Assembly (NCBI GenBank): GCA_021773215.1
Contig: JAJFKM010000017.1
Coordinates: forward strand, 1-64,000
Length of the DNA: 64,000 nucleotides
Direction: 5' to 3'
From: Gammaproteobacteria bacterium
GTDB lineage: Bacteria; Pseudomonadota; Gammaproteobacteria; Eutrophobiales; Eutrophobiaceae
Below the pieces are notes generated by a model. It saw only the letters and a list, made by a program, of their open reading frames with translations, was not told the DNA's origin and did not search any database. Positions 35,377 through 45,612 of this stretch are shown piece after piece (position 1 is the first letter of the stretch; every line of letters begins with the position of its first letter). The position numbers and the translations under genes are program-made.

Positions 35377-36359
35377 TTTTCCAACTCCGGCAATATTGAG
35401 GTTTCTATAAGCTCACACAAAGGTAACAATTCTTTATAGGTAGAACTAAGATCCACTATATAAGACAGGGTTCTCGGAATGTCTTTTAAAAAGTCATGCT
35501 TATCATCTCTATGAGACAAACGCGCAAAGATGCCACTAGCCTTGAGATGTCGTTGTACGCCCATTAGATCAAACCAACGCTGAAACTGCTCTCGATCTAA
35601 ATCTGACTTACTATCATGCAGTGCTAATTCATCTAAATAGAAATTAACCCAGCCATTGATCTCATTTTTAGTCCATTTGATATAACAGTCTTTCAATAAA
35701 GACACCAGATCATAAGTAATAGGGCCAACAACAGCGTCCTGAAAATCTATCACGCCCGGGTTTCTTTCCTTAGTCAACATCAAATTTCTGGAATGAAAGT
35801 CTCTATGCACAAAGGCCTGTGGTTGCTCTAATGCATTTGTTATTAATAGATCAAACAAAGTATCCATCATCTTGGTTTGATCAACATCTAAGACAATCCC
35901 TAGATGCTTGTCCTGCAGCCAATCCGTGAACAAACTCATCTCACGTCGTAACAGGGCTTCGTTATACCTGCTTAGTCCTTCAGTATCGCAACTGATTTGC
36001 ATCGAGAGAATAGTCTGAATAGCATCGGAATAGAGATTGTTCGCAGTCAATTTACTGAGTTTATTTAAATAGTGATCATCACCAAAATCACTAAGCAATA
36101 AAAAGCCCTGTTCCAAATCCATATTATGTATGGTGGGTACGTTGACGTTACACGCATGCAATTGTTTGCTTACCCTGACGAATGGTTTGCAATCTTCTTG
36201 ATCTGGCGGCGCATCCATAACAATAAATGTCTTGTTATCTAAGGCCAGACGATAATAATAACGAAAACTCGCATCTTCGGAGGCGGGCTTTAGAATAAAA
36301 TCACTGGTTTTAAGACTCTCTATTAACCAGTTCTGCAAAGACTCATAACGTTCGGACAT
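35373..36359 (-). CDS. amgK: N-acetylmuramate/N-acetylglucosamine kinase
   Basis: 328 residues, aminoglycoside-phosphotransferase fold. AmgK phosphorylates the anomeric position of MurNAc or GlcNAc to feed MurU. HRDFHSRNLM (catalytic Asp and Asn) is followed by VIDFQDAVVGPITYDL, the Mg-binding segment. Upstream of murU with a four-base overlap. With the MltF-like lytic enzyme downstream the three genes form a peptidoglycan-turnover neighbourhood. Confidence 0.92.
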   Translation of the reverse strand: MSERYESLQNWLIESLKTSDFILKPASEDASFRYYYRLALDNKTFIVMDAPPDQEDCKPFVRVSKQLHACNVNVPTIHNMDLEQGFLLLSDFGDDHYLNKLSKLTANNLYSDAIQTILSMQISCDTEGLSRYNEALLRREMSLFTDWLQDKHLGIVLDVDQTKMMDTLFDLLITNALEQPQAFVHRDFHSRNLMLTKERNPGVIDFQDAVVGPITYDLVSLLKDCYIKWTKNEINGWVNFYLDELALHDSKSDLDREQFQRWFDLMGVQRHLKASGIFARLSHRDDKHDFLKDIPRTLSYIVDLSSTYKELLPLCELIETSILPELEK

Positions 36360-36497
36360 AAATTAGGTAATTCAATATTTGATCGTATACAGTCTATGTT
36401 TTTTTAAGAATAAGGTAAAAACTTGCTTGCGTTATTTTTCAGCGCCGACTTAATCTGGCATCATCTTGTTAACTTAATAGTGGGGAATAACTAGCCT

Positions 36498-37469
36498 ATG
36501 CTGGTTTCATGTTTATTAGTCTTGATTGGGCTTGCGCTGCTTATTTATGGCGCTGATATGTTCGTCAATGGCGCATCGAGTATTGCGCGCCAGCTTGGTA
36601 TGCCCCCATTAATTATTGGTTTGACCATTGTCGGTTTTGCCACCTCCGCCCCAGAAATACTTGTTGGTACGGTGTCCGCCTTACAAGACAAGACCGCCAT
36701 TGCTATTGGCAATGCCTTGGGATCAAATATCACCAATATCGGCCTGGTATTAGGGGTAAGCATATTATTGCTGCCCATTACCGTCGCTTCTCGCACAATA
36801 AAGAGAGAATACGGATTGATGTGCATCGCACTTTTTCTCGCGTTGTTGCTGATGCTAGATGGTCATCTGAGTCGAATTGATGCCATTATATTACTTGTGG
36901 CTCTGCTTGGGTCCTTAGGCTGGATCGTCTGGATAGCAAAAAAGTCATCTGCCAATGACCCGCTCATTAGTGAGTTTGAACAGGAACTAAGCGAACCCGA
37001 ACCAACAAAGATAGCCGTGGTAAAACTGTTAATAGGGCTGATCTTGCTTGTCGGGGGAGCTGATTTGCTGGTTCGTGGCGCGGTATTTATTGCTGAATCT
37101 TACGGGGTATCTGATCTTGTTATTGGCTTAACTATTGTTGCGATTGGCACCAGCTTGCCAGAACTTGCTGCATCAATTGCTAGTATTCTAAAAAAGGAAG
37201 CCGATATTGCCATTGGTAATATCATTGGTTCAAATATGTTTAATATCCTTGCAGTGTTGGGTATTCCTGCATTAATCAATCCTGATTATTTTGCCAGTGA
37301 AGTATTGACCAGAGATTATCCGGCGATGATTGGCTTATCTTTATTATTGGGAGCTATGATATTTATATCAAGCAAGGGTAAACTGGTAAGGATAGAAGGA
37401 GCAATACTATTAGCCTGCTTTATAGGCTACCAGTATGTCCTGTTTTCACAAAGTATTATGACGACCTAG
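36498..37469 (+). CDS. yrbG: Calcium/sodium antiporter (CaCA family, YrbG-like)
   Basis: 323 residues, about ten membrane helices in two inverted halves. Each half has the exchanger signature: GFATSAPEILVG then GNALGSN, and IGTSLPELAAS then GNIIGSN. It exchanges Ca2+ for Na+ or H+ across the inner membrane. The position directly before kdsD-kdsC-lpt is conserved in gammaproteobacteria, with three bases to kdsD. Confidence 0.93.
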   Translation: MLVSCLLVLIGLALLIYGADMFVNGASSIARQLGMPPLIIGLTIVGFATSAPEILVGTVSALQDKTAIAIGNALGSNITNIGLVLGVSILLLPITVASRTIKREYGLMCIALFLALLLMLDGHLSRIDAIILLVALLGSLGWIVWIAKKSSANDPLISEFEQELSEPEPTKIAVVKLLIGLILLVGGADLLVRGAVFIAESYGVSDLVIGLTIVAIGTSLPELAASIASILKKEADIAIGNIIGSNMFNILAVLGIPALINPDYFASEVLTRDYPAMIGLSLLLGAMIFISSKGKLVRIEGAILLACFIGYQYVLFSQSIMTT

Positions 37470-37472
37470 ATC

Positions 37473-38453
37473 ATGAATGATATAAGCCCTGATAAATTTA
37501 TAGCGCTCGGAAAAGCAGTTATAGAGACCGAGCAAACAGCACTTACAGAATTGATAGATCGTATTGATGATAAGTTTGTTGCTGCGTGTAATATTTTGCT
37601 CCAATGCGAAGGGCGCGTTGTTGTCATTGGCATGGGCAAGTCGGGGCATATTGGCAACAAGATAGCAGCAACATTAGCAAGCACAGGAACACCGGCCTTC
37701 TTTGTGCACCCCGGAGAAGCCAGTCATGGTGACCTCGGCATGATAACCAACAAAGATGTCGTGATGGTGTTATCTAATTCAGGAGAAACGGATGAAGTCG
37801 TTGCTCTATTGCCGGTCATTAAAAGATTAAATACCCCCATGATTGCTTTAACCGGAAGACCGGGTTCAACACTAGCAAACACTGCAACAGTAAATATCGA
37901 TGTAAGCGTAAGCAAAGAGGCCTGCCCACTTGGCCTGGCACCAACGTCTAGCACTACAGCGACACTTGCCATGGGTGATGCAATTTCAATAGCGCTACTT
38001 GAGGCGCGCGGTTTTAATGAAAATGATTTTGCCTTGTCTCACCCTGGCGGCACATTAGGGCGACGACTGTTATTACACGTTGGCGATATCATGCATACCG
38101 ATGATGAAATACCAAAAGTCTCCGAGTCGGCGTTACTCAGCGACGCCTTGATTGAAATGACACAAAAAGGTCTGGGCGTTACAACTATTGTGGATGGTAA
38201 TGACAATATACTAGGTATCTTTACCGATGGCGATTTACGTCGAACGCTAGATTCAAATATCGATATCAATACTTGTCTGGTAAAAGACGTCATGACTAAA
38301 AATGGTAAAAATATAAAAGCTAATTCGCTTGCTGCTTCTGCACTGGCGCTGATGGAAAAATACAGCATCAATGCACTGGTTGTTGTTGACGAACAAGAAA
38401 AGTTAATCGGCATATTAAATATGCATGATTTGTTACGCGCACGGGTAGTCTAA
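37473..38453 (+). CDS. kdsD: Arabinose-5-phosphate isomerase
   Basis: 326 residues. Converts ribulose 5-phosphate to arabinose 5-phosphate, first step of Kdo synthesis for LPS. Sugar isomerase (SIS) domain at about 40-190 with GMGKSGHIGNKIAATLASTG and SNSGETDEV, then two CBS domains (about 205-325; DGDLRRTL, MHDLLRARVV). Next gene kdsC catalyses a later step of the same pathway. Confidence 0.96.
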   Translation: MNDISPDKFIALGKAVIETEQTALTELIDRIDDKFVAACNILLQCEGRVVVIGMGKSGHIGNKIAATLASTGTPAFFVHPGEASHGDLGMITNKDVVMVLSNSGETDEVVALLPVIKRLNTPMIALTGRPGSTLANTATVNIDVSVSKEACPLGLAPTSSTTATLAMGDAISIALLEARGFNENDFALSHPGGTLGRRLLLHVGDIMHTDDEIPKVSESALLSDALIEMTQKGLGVTTIVDGNDNILGIFTDGDLRRTLDSNIDINTCLVKDVMTKNGKNIKANSLAASALALMEKYSINALVVVDEQEKLIGILNMHDLLRARVV

Positions 38454-38458
38454 AGAAG

Positions 38459-38992
38459 ATGGATAAAAAAATGATTATGGAAAAAGCCGCTAACATCAAG
38501 CTGGCCGTATTTGATGTTGATGGTGTATTAACCGATGGCAAACTCATACTCGGCGAAAGCGGCAATGAATATAAATCATTTCATGTGCGCGATGGACATG
38601 GCCTGGTAATGTTGTTGGAGACCGGTTGCAAGATCGCGGTTATCACAGCGCGCTCTTCTAATATCGTTGCGGAACGAATGGAGTCTCTAGGCATCAAATA
38701 TGTTTTCCAAGGTGAAAAAGACAAAGGAGCAAGGTTGCTAAAACTTATTGAAGACCTCGGTCTTGAACAAGAACAAGTTGCTTATGTCGGCGACGATGTG
38801 ATTGACTTGCCGGCCATGATTCATGTCGGACTGCCTATTGCTGTCGCTGACGCACACATTGAGGTTAAAAATAATGCGGCATGGACAACAGAAAATAGAG
38901 GTGGACTTGGTGCGGCAAGAGAAGTTTGTGAATTAATCATGCGCGCCCAGAATAAATATGATGATCGAATTAATAGATACCTCTCAGCGTAA
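38459..38992 (+). CDS. kdsC: 3-deoxy-D-manno-octulosonate 8-phosphate phosphatase
   Basis: 177 residues, HAD superfamily. Removes phosphate from Kdo-8-phosphate. Motif I VFDVDGVLTDG (about 15-25) contains the nucleophile Asp; motif III K and motif IV VAYVGDDVIDLPAM are present. The tetrameric HAD-subfamily size fits. Begins five bases after kdsD. Confidence 0.95.
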   Translation: MDKKMIMEKAANIKLAVFDVDGVLTDGKLILGESGNEYKSFHVRDGHGLVMLLETGCKIAVITARSSNIVAERMESLGIKYVFQGEKDKGARLLKLIEDLGLEQEQVAYVGDDVIDLPAMIHVGLPIAVADAHIEVKNNAAWTTENRGGLGAAREVCELIMRAQNKYDDRINRYLSA

Positions 38993-38998
38993 TTTGTA

Positions 38999-39574
38999 AT
39001 GCTCAGTGATAGATGGAAACTTATAATTGTTCTGTTAGTCGTCGCAGGCTTCAGTTACTGGGCTCTGGAAAAGCTAACAGAAGATGACGCTACAAAATTA
39101 AATAAATTGGCGCATTATCCTGATTATTACATGGAAAATTTCACCACTTTGACAATGAATCAGGACGGTACGCCAAAGAATCGGCTTAACGCGGTCTATA
39201 TGGCTCACTACCCTGATGATAATACGAGTGAATTACATAAACCCGAACTTGAAATATTTCGCGTAGACAGACCGCCAATTATGGTTACAGCGGATAATGG
39301 TTGGGTAACATCAAATAATGACGTTATTTTATTAAGCGGGAATGTCTATCTACACCAAAATGATGAGTTTGGTAATCTCAAAGTTGAATTGATAGCCGAA
39401 GATGCGCGCGTGCTAGTCGATCAAAAATATGCGGAAACTGATAAAGCTGCTACCTTAATCACTAAACGTTCCGTAACAAATTCAATTGGGATGCGCGCTT
39501 ACCTTCAAGAACAACGAATGGAGTTTCTTAGTAATGTACAAACAACGATTGAACCTAGACAAGCCACTCAATAA
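38999..39574 (+). CDS. lptC: LPS export protein LptC
   Basis: 191 residues. A single N-terminal membrane helix (about 6-22) anchors a periplasmic beta-jellyroll that receives LPS from LptB2FG and passes it to LptA. Weak sequence conservation is normal in the family; HYPDYYMENFTT and the ADNGWVTSNNDVILLSGNV strand region are typical. Overlaps lptA by 41 bases. Confidence 0.92.
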   Translation: MLSDRWKLIIVLLVVAGFSYWALEKLTEDDATKLNKLAHYPDYYMENFTTLTMNQDGTPKNRLNAVYMAHYPDDNTSELHKPELEIFRVDRPPIMVTADNGWVTSNNDVILLSGNVYLHQNDEFGNLKVELIAEDARVLVDQKYAETDKAATLITKRSVTNSIGMRAYLQEQRMEFLSNVQTTIEPRQATQ

Positions 39575-40106
39575 GCTAATTCTAGCCATACCTATTGCCT
39601 TGATGATGAATTGTGCATTCGCACTTTCCACGGACAAGCAACAAGATATCGAAATCGAAGCCGACTCGGCAGAGATGGATGATATAAAGGGCATCACTAT
39701 CTATCGAGGTAATGTCATTGTCGATCAAGGTAGTATCCATATGACCGGAGATGTCATGACCGTCTACAATGACGCCAATGGCGAAACGGAGCTTGTCATC
39801 ATGGTAGGAAAGAAGGCAACCTATCGCCAACTACCCGATGATAGTAAAATATATGATGAAGCCGAGGCCATACAAATGGAGTATTATGCCTTAAGGGATT
39901 ACGTCATCTTGATCGATGAAGCGCTGGTAACTCAGGAAGGGCTGCGTTTTAGTGGTACTCGTATCGAATATGACACGGTACTAAGTCAAGTAAAAGCCAA
40001 GGGCACTACTAAAACTACCAAGACCAAGGAAGATGGCAAGAAGAACAAGACCGATGGTCGTGTAAAAATAACCATTAAAAAGAAGAAAGAAATAAAAGAA
40101 GAGTAA
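39534..40106 (+). CDS. lptA: LPS transport periplasmic protein LptA
   Basis: 190 residues from ATG 39534. Signal peptide ALMMNCAFA-LST at about 18-33. OstA/LptA jellyroll with IEADSAEMDDIKGITIYRGNV in adjoining blocks and FSGTRIEYDT. The protein forms the periplasmic LPS bridge to LptD. After residue ~160 the tail is strongly lysine-rich (KTTKTK, KKNK, KKKKE). The start lies inside lptC; an alternative TTG 15 bases later is possible. Confidence 0.92.
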   Translation: MYKQRLNLDKPLNKLILAIPIALMMNCAFALSTDKQQDIEIEADSAEMDDIKGITIYRGNVIVDQGSIHMTGDVMTVYNDANGETELVIMVGKKATYRQLPDDSKIYDEAEAIQMEYYALRDYVILIDEALVTQEGLRFSGTRIEYDTVLSQVKAKGTTKTTKTKEDGKKNKTDGRVKITIKKKKEIKEE

Positions 40107-40223
40107 TAAAAATTATGAGACAGGAACACTTGCATTCAATAACCCTTAATGCGCACTGCCAATAAGTACTCTTAAGAAATAATAAAAGAAATTTTTGGTT
40201 AATATCTTCCAAAGTATATTGCA

Positions 40224-40949
40224 ATGAGTATTTTATCTGTGCGTCATCTCTCAAAATCGTATCGATCTAGAAAGGTCGTGTCGGACGTGAGTCTCTCCGT
40301 CCAAAGCGGCGAGACTATTGGTCTACTTGGTCCGAATGGCGCTGGCAAAACAACCAGCTTCTATATGATCGTTGGGCTAGTAGCGTCAGATAGCGGCACC
40401 ATCCACCTTGACAATCAAGAGATAAGCAGACTCAGCATTGACCAAAGATCACACCTCGGTCTCGGCTACTTACCACAAGAAGCCTCTGTATTCAGAAAAT
40501 TGTCGGTAGAAGATAATATTATGGCGATACTCGAAACACGTATGCCAAATGACCGACGCAAGGCCAAGCAAAGACTTGAGCTGTTATTACAAGAATTCCA
40601 CATTGCTCATCTGCGAGACAACTTGGGGATGAGCCTCTCTGGCGGAGAACGACGACGCCTGGAAATAGCCAGGGCACTTGCCTCAGAACCCCGTTTTTTG
40701 TTACTAGATGAGCCTTTTGCAGGAATAGACCCTATATCAATCAATGACATACAACGTTTGATCCATCGGCTCTGTGAACATGGTATTGGAATACTAATTA
40801 CCGATCATAACGTTCGAGAAACGCTCGGAACCTGTGACCGAGCCTATATCGTGAACGATGGCAAGATTCTTGCGGAAGGATCTCCAGAACAAATATTAAA
40901 TAATGAACAGGTCAGGGATGTCTATTTAGGAGAAGAATTTTCACTTTAA
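40224..40949 (+). CDS. lptB: LPS export ABC transporter ATPase LptB
   Basis: 241 residues. ATPase of LptB2FG. Walker [12 protein letters not shown] (about 37-47), Q-loop [11 protein letters not shown], signature [15 protein letters not shown], Walker [14 protein letters not shown]-loop ITDHNVRET. All needed residues present. The 117-base gap after lptA is larger than usual. lptF and lptG are not in the window. Confidence 0.97.
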   Translation: MSILSVRHLSKSYRSRKVVSDVSLSVQSGETIGLLGPNGAGKTTSFYMIVGLVASDSGTIHLDNQEISRLSIDQRSHLGLGYLPQEASVFRKLSVEDNIMAILETRMPNDRRKAKQRLELLLQEFHIAHLRDNLGMSLSGGERRRLEIARALASEPRFLLLDEPFAGIDPISINDIQRLIHRLCEHGIGILITDHNVRETLGTCDRAYIVNDGKILAEGSPEQILNNEQVRDVYLGEEFSL

Positions 40950-41005
40950 ATCTATTGCTATCAGTAATAATTCAAACCGATAGATTTTAAGTTACACTTA
41001 TTAGT

Positions 41006-42469
41006 ATGAAGCCATCATTACAATTAAGAATCGGCCAGAGCCTGACGATGACACCACAGTTGCAACAAGCGATCCGCTTGTTGCAACTATCCAGTATCGA
41101 GCTTCAAGCTGAAGTTCAAGATGCCCTCGAATCCAATATGATGCTGGAAATGGACGAAGGCGAATCAGAGCAAAAAACTTCTGATGAAGAAGCAACTAAA
41201 ACGACCGAAACAAAAAAAGATTCTACTGATAATGTCACGGATCTGAATCAAGAGACCATGCCAGACGAGCTGCCAGTAGACAGTGGCTGGGATGACGTCT
41301 ATGACAACACGCCTAATTATGCCAAAGCGAATAATGATAAAGGCAATTATGATGGTTTTGAGAATCAGGACTCCAGCAAAAACACCTTGCGTGAACACCT
41401 CGAATGGCAGCTAAATCTGGCGCAAATATCGGATAGCGACAAAGTAATCGCCATGACCATTATCGATTCACTTGATGATGATGGATATTTAGCGGGTACG
41501 CTTGAAGATATTCTAGAAGCAGTTGGTGACGACCTAGAAGATGTTGGTATTGAAGAAGTTGAGGCCGTTTTAAGGATGATCCAGGCCATGGGACCAGCCG
41601 GTGTCGGATCAAGAGACCTGAAAGAGTGCCTATGTTTGCAATTAAAACAGTGTGACGTAGATACATTTCGACTGGAAGAAGCCAAAACACTAATCAACAA
41701 TCACCTAGACCTGCTTGCTGCACACGATTACAACCAGATCATGCGGAAAATGAAACTTGATCAGGAGGAACTAACGGAAGTCGTTGGCCTTATCCAGTCC
41801 ATGAATCCTCGGCCAGGTACTGAAGTCAGTGATGCTCATACCGAATACGTTGTGCCTGATGTTTATGTGAAAAAAGTAAAAGGCATATGGAAAGTGGATC
41901 TAAACACTGACGGCATACCCAGCCTCCGAATAAATTCAGCCTACGCTAATATGATTCGGCGAGCAGACAATAGTGACGATAACACTTCACTTAAGTCACA
42001 TTTACAAGAAGCACGCTGGTTTATTAAAAGTATTCGCAGTCGCAGCGAAACATTATTACGAGTGGCGACCTGCATAGTTGAGCGACAACGGGCATTTCTC
42101 GAGCATGGAGAAGAAGCGATGAAACCTCTGGTGTTGCATGATGTTGCAGAAACTCTAGGTATGCATGAATCGACAATATCCCGAGTTACCACACGCAAAT
42201 ATATGCATACACCGCGCGGCATTTTTGAACTCAAATATTTTTTCTCCAGTCATGTTGGCACTAACTATGGTGGTGTATGTTCATCCACAGCTATACGGGC
42301 ACTGATTAAAAAATTGATAAGCGCAGAAACACCCAATAAACCCCTTAGCGATAGTAAAATTGCAGCAGTACTGGAAGATCAGGGGATTAATGTTGCAAGA
42401 AGGACTGTTGCAAAATATAGAGAGGCGATGGCCATACCGCCCTCAAACGAACGCAAGAGACTTGCTTAG
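41006..42469 (+). CDS. rpoN: RNA polymerase sigma-54 factor
   Basis: 487 residues. N-terminal Gln-rich activator-interaction region (about 1-50, QLRIGQSLTMTPQLQQAIRL), an acidic variable region (about 50-125), core-binding domain and the C-terminal RpoN box ARRTVAKYRE that contacts the -24 element. It directs transcription of nitrogen, motility and other genes with enhancer-binding proteins. The lptB-rpoN-hpf-ptsN order is classical. Confidence 0.97.
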   Translation: MKPSLQLRIGQSLTMTPQLQQAIRLLQLSSIELQAEVQDALESNMMLEMDEGESEQKTSDEEATKTTETKKDSTDNVTDLNQETMPDELPVDSGWDDVYDNTPNYAKANNDKGNYDGFENQDSSKNTLREHLEWQLNLAQISDSDKVIAMTIIDSLDDDGYLAGTLEDILEAVGDDLEDVGIEEVEAVLRMIQAMGPAGVGSRDLKECLCLQLKQCDVDTFRLEEAKTLINNHLDLLAAHDYNQIMRKMKLDQEELTEVVGLIQSMNPRPGTEVSDAHTEYVVPDVYVKKVKGIWKVDLNTDGIPSLRINSAYANMIRRADNSDDNTSLKSHLQEARWFIKSIRSRSETLLRVATCIVERQRAFLEHGEEAMKPLVLHDVAETLGMHESTISRVTTRKYMHTPRGIFELKYFFSSHVGTNYGGVCSSTAIRALIKKLISAETPNKPLSDSKIAAVLEDQGINVARRTVAKYREAMAIPPSNERKRLA

Positions 42470-42499
42470 ATAATAATAAAATATTGCCAGGAGTAAATT

Positions 42500-42826
42500 A
42501 TGCAAATTAGTGTTACCGGTCATCACATTGATATTACTGACTCTTTAAGATCATACGTCGATACTAAATTTGAGCGTTTGGAACGACACTTCGAACATAT
42601 CACCAATATTCATGTCATTTTAAGTGTTGAGAAAGAACGACAAAAAGCTGAAGCAACGGTTCATGTCAATCGTGGGAATCTGTTTGCCGAGAATGAACAG
42701 GAAGACATGTATGCGGCTATAGATGGACTTACCGATAAACTGGACAGGCAGCTAAAAAAACACAAAGAGAAATTAACCGATCATCACCGTAGTGAAGGCG
42801 GCTTAAAAGACCAAGAAATCGAATAG
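42500..42826 (+). CDS. hpf: Ribosome hibernation-promoting factor
   Basis: 108 residues, short HPF/YfiA type. MQISVTGHHIDITDSLRSYV and the loop EKERQKAEATVHVNRG are family-typical; DMYAAIDGLTDKLDRQLKKHKEK ends the domain. It occupies the mRNA channel of the 30S subunit and helps form inactive 100S ribosomes in stationary phase. AGGAG precedes the ATG at good spacing. Confidence 0.95.
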   Translation: MQISVTGHHIDITDSLRSYVDTKFERLERHFEHITNIHVILSVEKERQKAEATVHVNRGNLFAENEQEDMYAAIDGLTDKLDRQLKKHKEKLTDHHRSEGGLKDQEIE

Positions 42827-42865
42827 GCTTCTGCCCTTTAATCTATTAGTAATTATTGTACCAGC

Positions 42866-43312
42866 ATGAATATTTCAGATATTTTATCGCCCGAATGCGT
42901 CGCCTTAAATATGGACTGTCATAGTAAAAAAGACGCTCTAGATACCTTGGCAAAGACTATCGCAGATTCTGATAACGCTACATCACAAATAGAAGTCTTT
43001 GATTGTTTATGTGCCAGAGAAAGATTAGGTAGTACGGGCCTAGGCAATGGCATTGCCATTCCACATGGTCGTTTGAAAAACAGTAAAAAAACAATCGCGG
43101 CTTTTTTACAACTTGAGGACGGTATTGATTATGATGCTGTTGATAAATCGCCTGTCGATTTAATCTTTGCACTGATCGTCCCAGAAGACTCAACCGACGA
43201 ACATTTACAAACTTTGGCCACATTAGCCGAGATGTTCAGCAATAAAGAAATAATAAGCAAACTCAGGCAATCTCGTTCTTCGGCGGAAATATTTTCAATA
43301 TTAACAGGCTGA
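42866..43312 (+). CDS. ptsN: PTS nitrogen-regulatory EIIA component
   Basis: 148 residues. EIIA-Ntr receives phosphate on a His in the motif GNGIAIPHGRL (His69 approximately). Regulates potassium transport and sensor kinases in related bacteria. The CLCARERLGSTGLGNG block is typical. It precedes hprK by four bases. Confidence 0.95.
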   Translation: MNISDILSPECVALNMDCHSKKDALDTLAKTIADSDNATSQIEVFDCLCARERLGSTGLGNGIAIPHGRLKNSKKTIAAFLQLEDGIDYDAVDKSPVDLIFALIVPEDSTDEHLQTLATLAEMFSNKEIISKLRQSRSSAEIFSILTG

Positions 43313-43316
43313 CCGT

Positions 43317-44339
43317 ATGCCAGGACTCACAAACGAATTAAGCATTGAAGACCTCTATACTATACACCACGAGAAACTAGAGCTTGAGTGGGTAGCCGGA
43401 CAGCAAGGCGCAAAACACGCCATTATCCGTGACGAACAAATCCCACCAACAAAAAAATCATCTATAAAGAAAACCAGAAAAAAATCACAAGCATCCAAAG
43501 CAGAGGCTCCACGTAGTCTCTCGCTAGTTGGGCATTTAAACCTGATACACCCGCACCAGATACAAATTATTGGCAATATGGAGATTAAATATCTCGAAAG
43601 TTTGAGAGATATTTCAATGCAAGATGCAGTCGTCCAGATCTTCAGTCACCAGCCAGCTTGTGTCATTATTGCCGACGGTTGTAAAGTGCCAACTCTGCTC
43701 AAACGCAAGAGCAATGAACACAGCGTCCCATTATTTTCGACACCAACTAACGGCAGCAGACTATCTGATGTACTACGTTATTTTCTAAGTAATCTATTCG
43801 CAGATATGCTGACATTACATGGGGTGTACATGGAAGTCATGGCTATAGGTGTTCTAATAACTGGCCCTAGCGGAATTGGAAAAAGCGAATTGGCACTGGA
43901 ATTAATATCTCGCGGTCATAGGCTCATTGCCGATGACGCACCTTTATTTTCTAGGATCACACCAGACATTATCGATGGAACGTGCCCGGAAACGCTGCAG
44001 GATTTTCTTGAGGTCAGAGGTCTTGGAATTATCAATGTGCGAGAGCTATTTGGCGACAGTGCTATCAAAAAAAATAAATACCTTAAGTTGATCGTGCAAC
44101 TACAACCCATGGATAATAAAAACTTGTTGGATCTAGATAGGCTCGAAGGAAGTTATAACACACGAAATATTCTGGACATGGAAATACCTGAAATCACCTT
44201 GCCTGTTGCACCAGGGCGTAATCTGGCCATACTAATGGAGTGTGCGGCACGTAACCACATCTTGCGCGTCAGCGGATATAATGCATCAGAGATCTTTACT
44301 AAAAGACAAACCAGTCATATAGCTTCAGGCAAAAAATAA
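43317..44339 (+). CDS. hprK: HPr kinase/phosphorylase
   Basis: 340 residues, longer than the usual ~310. Phosphorylates or dephosphorylates HPr on Ser46. Catalytic region: His168, Walker A GPSGIGKSE (183-191) and the signature LEVRGLGIINVRELFG (231-246). An extra lysine-rich stretch (residues 46-62, KKSSIKKTRKKSQ) interrupts the N-terminal domain between the EQIPP and the usual LVGHLNLIHPHQIQIIG block. HprK is common in Gram-positives and found in part of the proteobacteria. Confidence 0.94.
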   Translation: MPGLTNELSIEDLYTIHHEKLELEWVAGQQGAKHAIIRDEQIPPTKKSSIKKTRKKSQASKAEAPRSLSLVGHLNLIHPHQIQIIGNMEIKYLESLRDISMQDAVVQIFSHQPACVIIADGCKVPTLLKRKSNEHSVPLFSTPTNGSRLSDVLRYFLSNLFADMLTLHGVYMEVMAIGVLITGPSGIGKSELALELISRGHRLIADDAPLFSRITPDIIDGTCPETLQDFLEVRGLGIINVRELFGDSAIKKNKYLKLIVQLQPMDNKNLLDLDRLEGSYNTRNILDMEIPEITLPVAPGRNLAILMECAARNHILRVSGYNASEIFTKRQTSHIASGKK

Positions 44340-45209
44340 ATGAATGAAATAGATCGTCGACTTATCATCGTTAGCGGTTTGTCCGGGGCAGGCAAGACGG
44401 TTGTCTTAAATACACTTGAAGATCTTTCCTATTACACCATCGACAACCTGCCCATCAGTTTGCTCAGCGAACTAATTACACAGTTTTCAAAAGATGATAG
44501 TGACCTACCCAAGTTCATAGCGATCGGTATAGATGCTCGTAATAAAAAAAGCGAGCTCGACTATCTTCCAGAAAGAATCAAGTCTCTTCTAGATAAGAAG
44601 GTATCAACGGAATTAATTTACATCGATGCAAATGATGAGGTCTTAACAAAACGATTTAGCGAAACTCGACGTAAACACCCATTGTCTTCCGATCAAGTTT
44701 CTTTGCTTGATGCAATTCATCAAGAACGAGAGATCACACTCGAGATAGCACAAGCATCGGACTTACGTGTTGATACGAGTTTTATGCAATTAAATGAATT
44801 GCGCGATATTGTTCGTGAACGTATTGCTCGTAGAGAAAAGGCCATCCTATCGCTACAGATTATTTCTTTTGGTTATAAAAATGGTATCCCTAAAGATTCA
44901 GACTTCGTGTTTGATTTAAGATGCTTACCAAACCCCTATTGGAAAAAACACTTACGACAATACTCCGGTAAAGATCAGCCGATTATTGAGTTTTTGTCAA
45001 AACAAGACAGTGTTATGCAAATGTTAAATGATCTTGAAGGTTTTTTGGAGCGCTGGATACCGCAATTTGAAACAGATAATCGTAGCTATTTAAGCATTGC
45101 CTGTGGCTGTACCGGGGGCCATCATCGATCTGTATTTATTGCAGAACAATTAGCGAAAAAATTTACGCAACAAGGAAAACAGGTCATCATGAGACACAGA
45201 GATCTTTAA
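44340..45209 (+). CDS. rapZ: RNase adapter / nucleotide-binding protein RapZ
   Basis: 289 residues. Walker A GLSGAGKT at about 13-20, then EDLSYYTIDNLP; C-terminal domain with FDLRCLPNPYW and SIACGCTGGHHRSVFIAEQL. In E. coli it delivers the small RNA GlmZ to RNase E, controlling glucosamine-6-phosphate synthase. Starts directly after the hprK stop. Confidence 0.95.
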   Translation: MNEIDRRLIIVSGLSGAGKTVVLNTLEDLSYYTIDNLPISLLSELITQFSKDDSDLPKFIAIGIDARNKKSELDYLPERIKSLLDKKVSTELIYIDANDEVLTKRFSETRRKHPLSSDQVSLLDAIHQEREITLEIAQASDLRVDTSFMQLNELRDIVRERIARREKAILSLQIISFGYKNGIPKDSDFVFDLRCLPNPYWKKHLRQYSGKDQPIIEFLSKQDSVMQMLNDLEGFLERWIPQFETDNRSYLSIACGCTGGHHRSVFIAEQLAKKFTQQGKQVIMRHRDL

Positions 45210-45210
45210 T

Positions 45211-45612
45211 ATGAGTGTAGGTGTATTAATAATTTCACATAACGGAATCGGAGCCGCCCTGTTTGGCACCGCTATCTTTATGATTAAAGACAGCCCGCTT
45301 GACGTTAAATTGTTGTCGGCTAACCGAGATAGCGATGTTGATGATTTATACGAGTCAGCAATATTACTAATAAAGGAGCTCGAAACTGGCGATGGCGTGC
45401 TTGTTTTAACGGATTTATATGGTTCGACACCCAACAACATTGCAAATAGCCTGCATGAGTATGCAAATATAAATATTATCTCCGGCTTAAATCTATCCAT
45501 GCTAATCCGACTTTTTAATTATCCTGATTTAAATCTTGCAGATTTAACAGAGAAAGCCTACAGCGGCGGCATTGATGGCATCACTATTAATCAGACAAAT
45601 GGAAACGAATGA
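45211..45612 (+). CDS. PTS EIIA component, mannose (Man) family
   Basis: 133 residues. EIIA-Man fold; phospho-accepting His10 in VLIISHNGIGAAL, and TDLYGSTPNNIA is a conserved loop. No EIIB, EIIC or EIID partner is present, so it probably serves regulation. The rapZ-manX-type-hpr-ptsI order is common in beta- and some gammaproteobacteria. Overlaps the HPr gene by four bases. Confidence 0.92.
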   Translation: MSVGVLIISHNGIGAALFGTAIFMIKDSPLDVKLLSANRDSDVDDLYESAILLIKELETGDGVLVLTDLYGSTPNNIANSLHEYANINIISGLNLSMLIRLFNYPDLNLADLTEKAYSGGIDGITINQTNGNE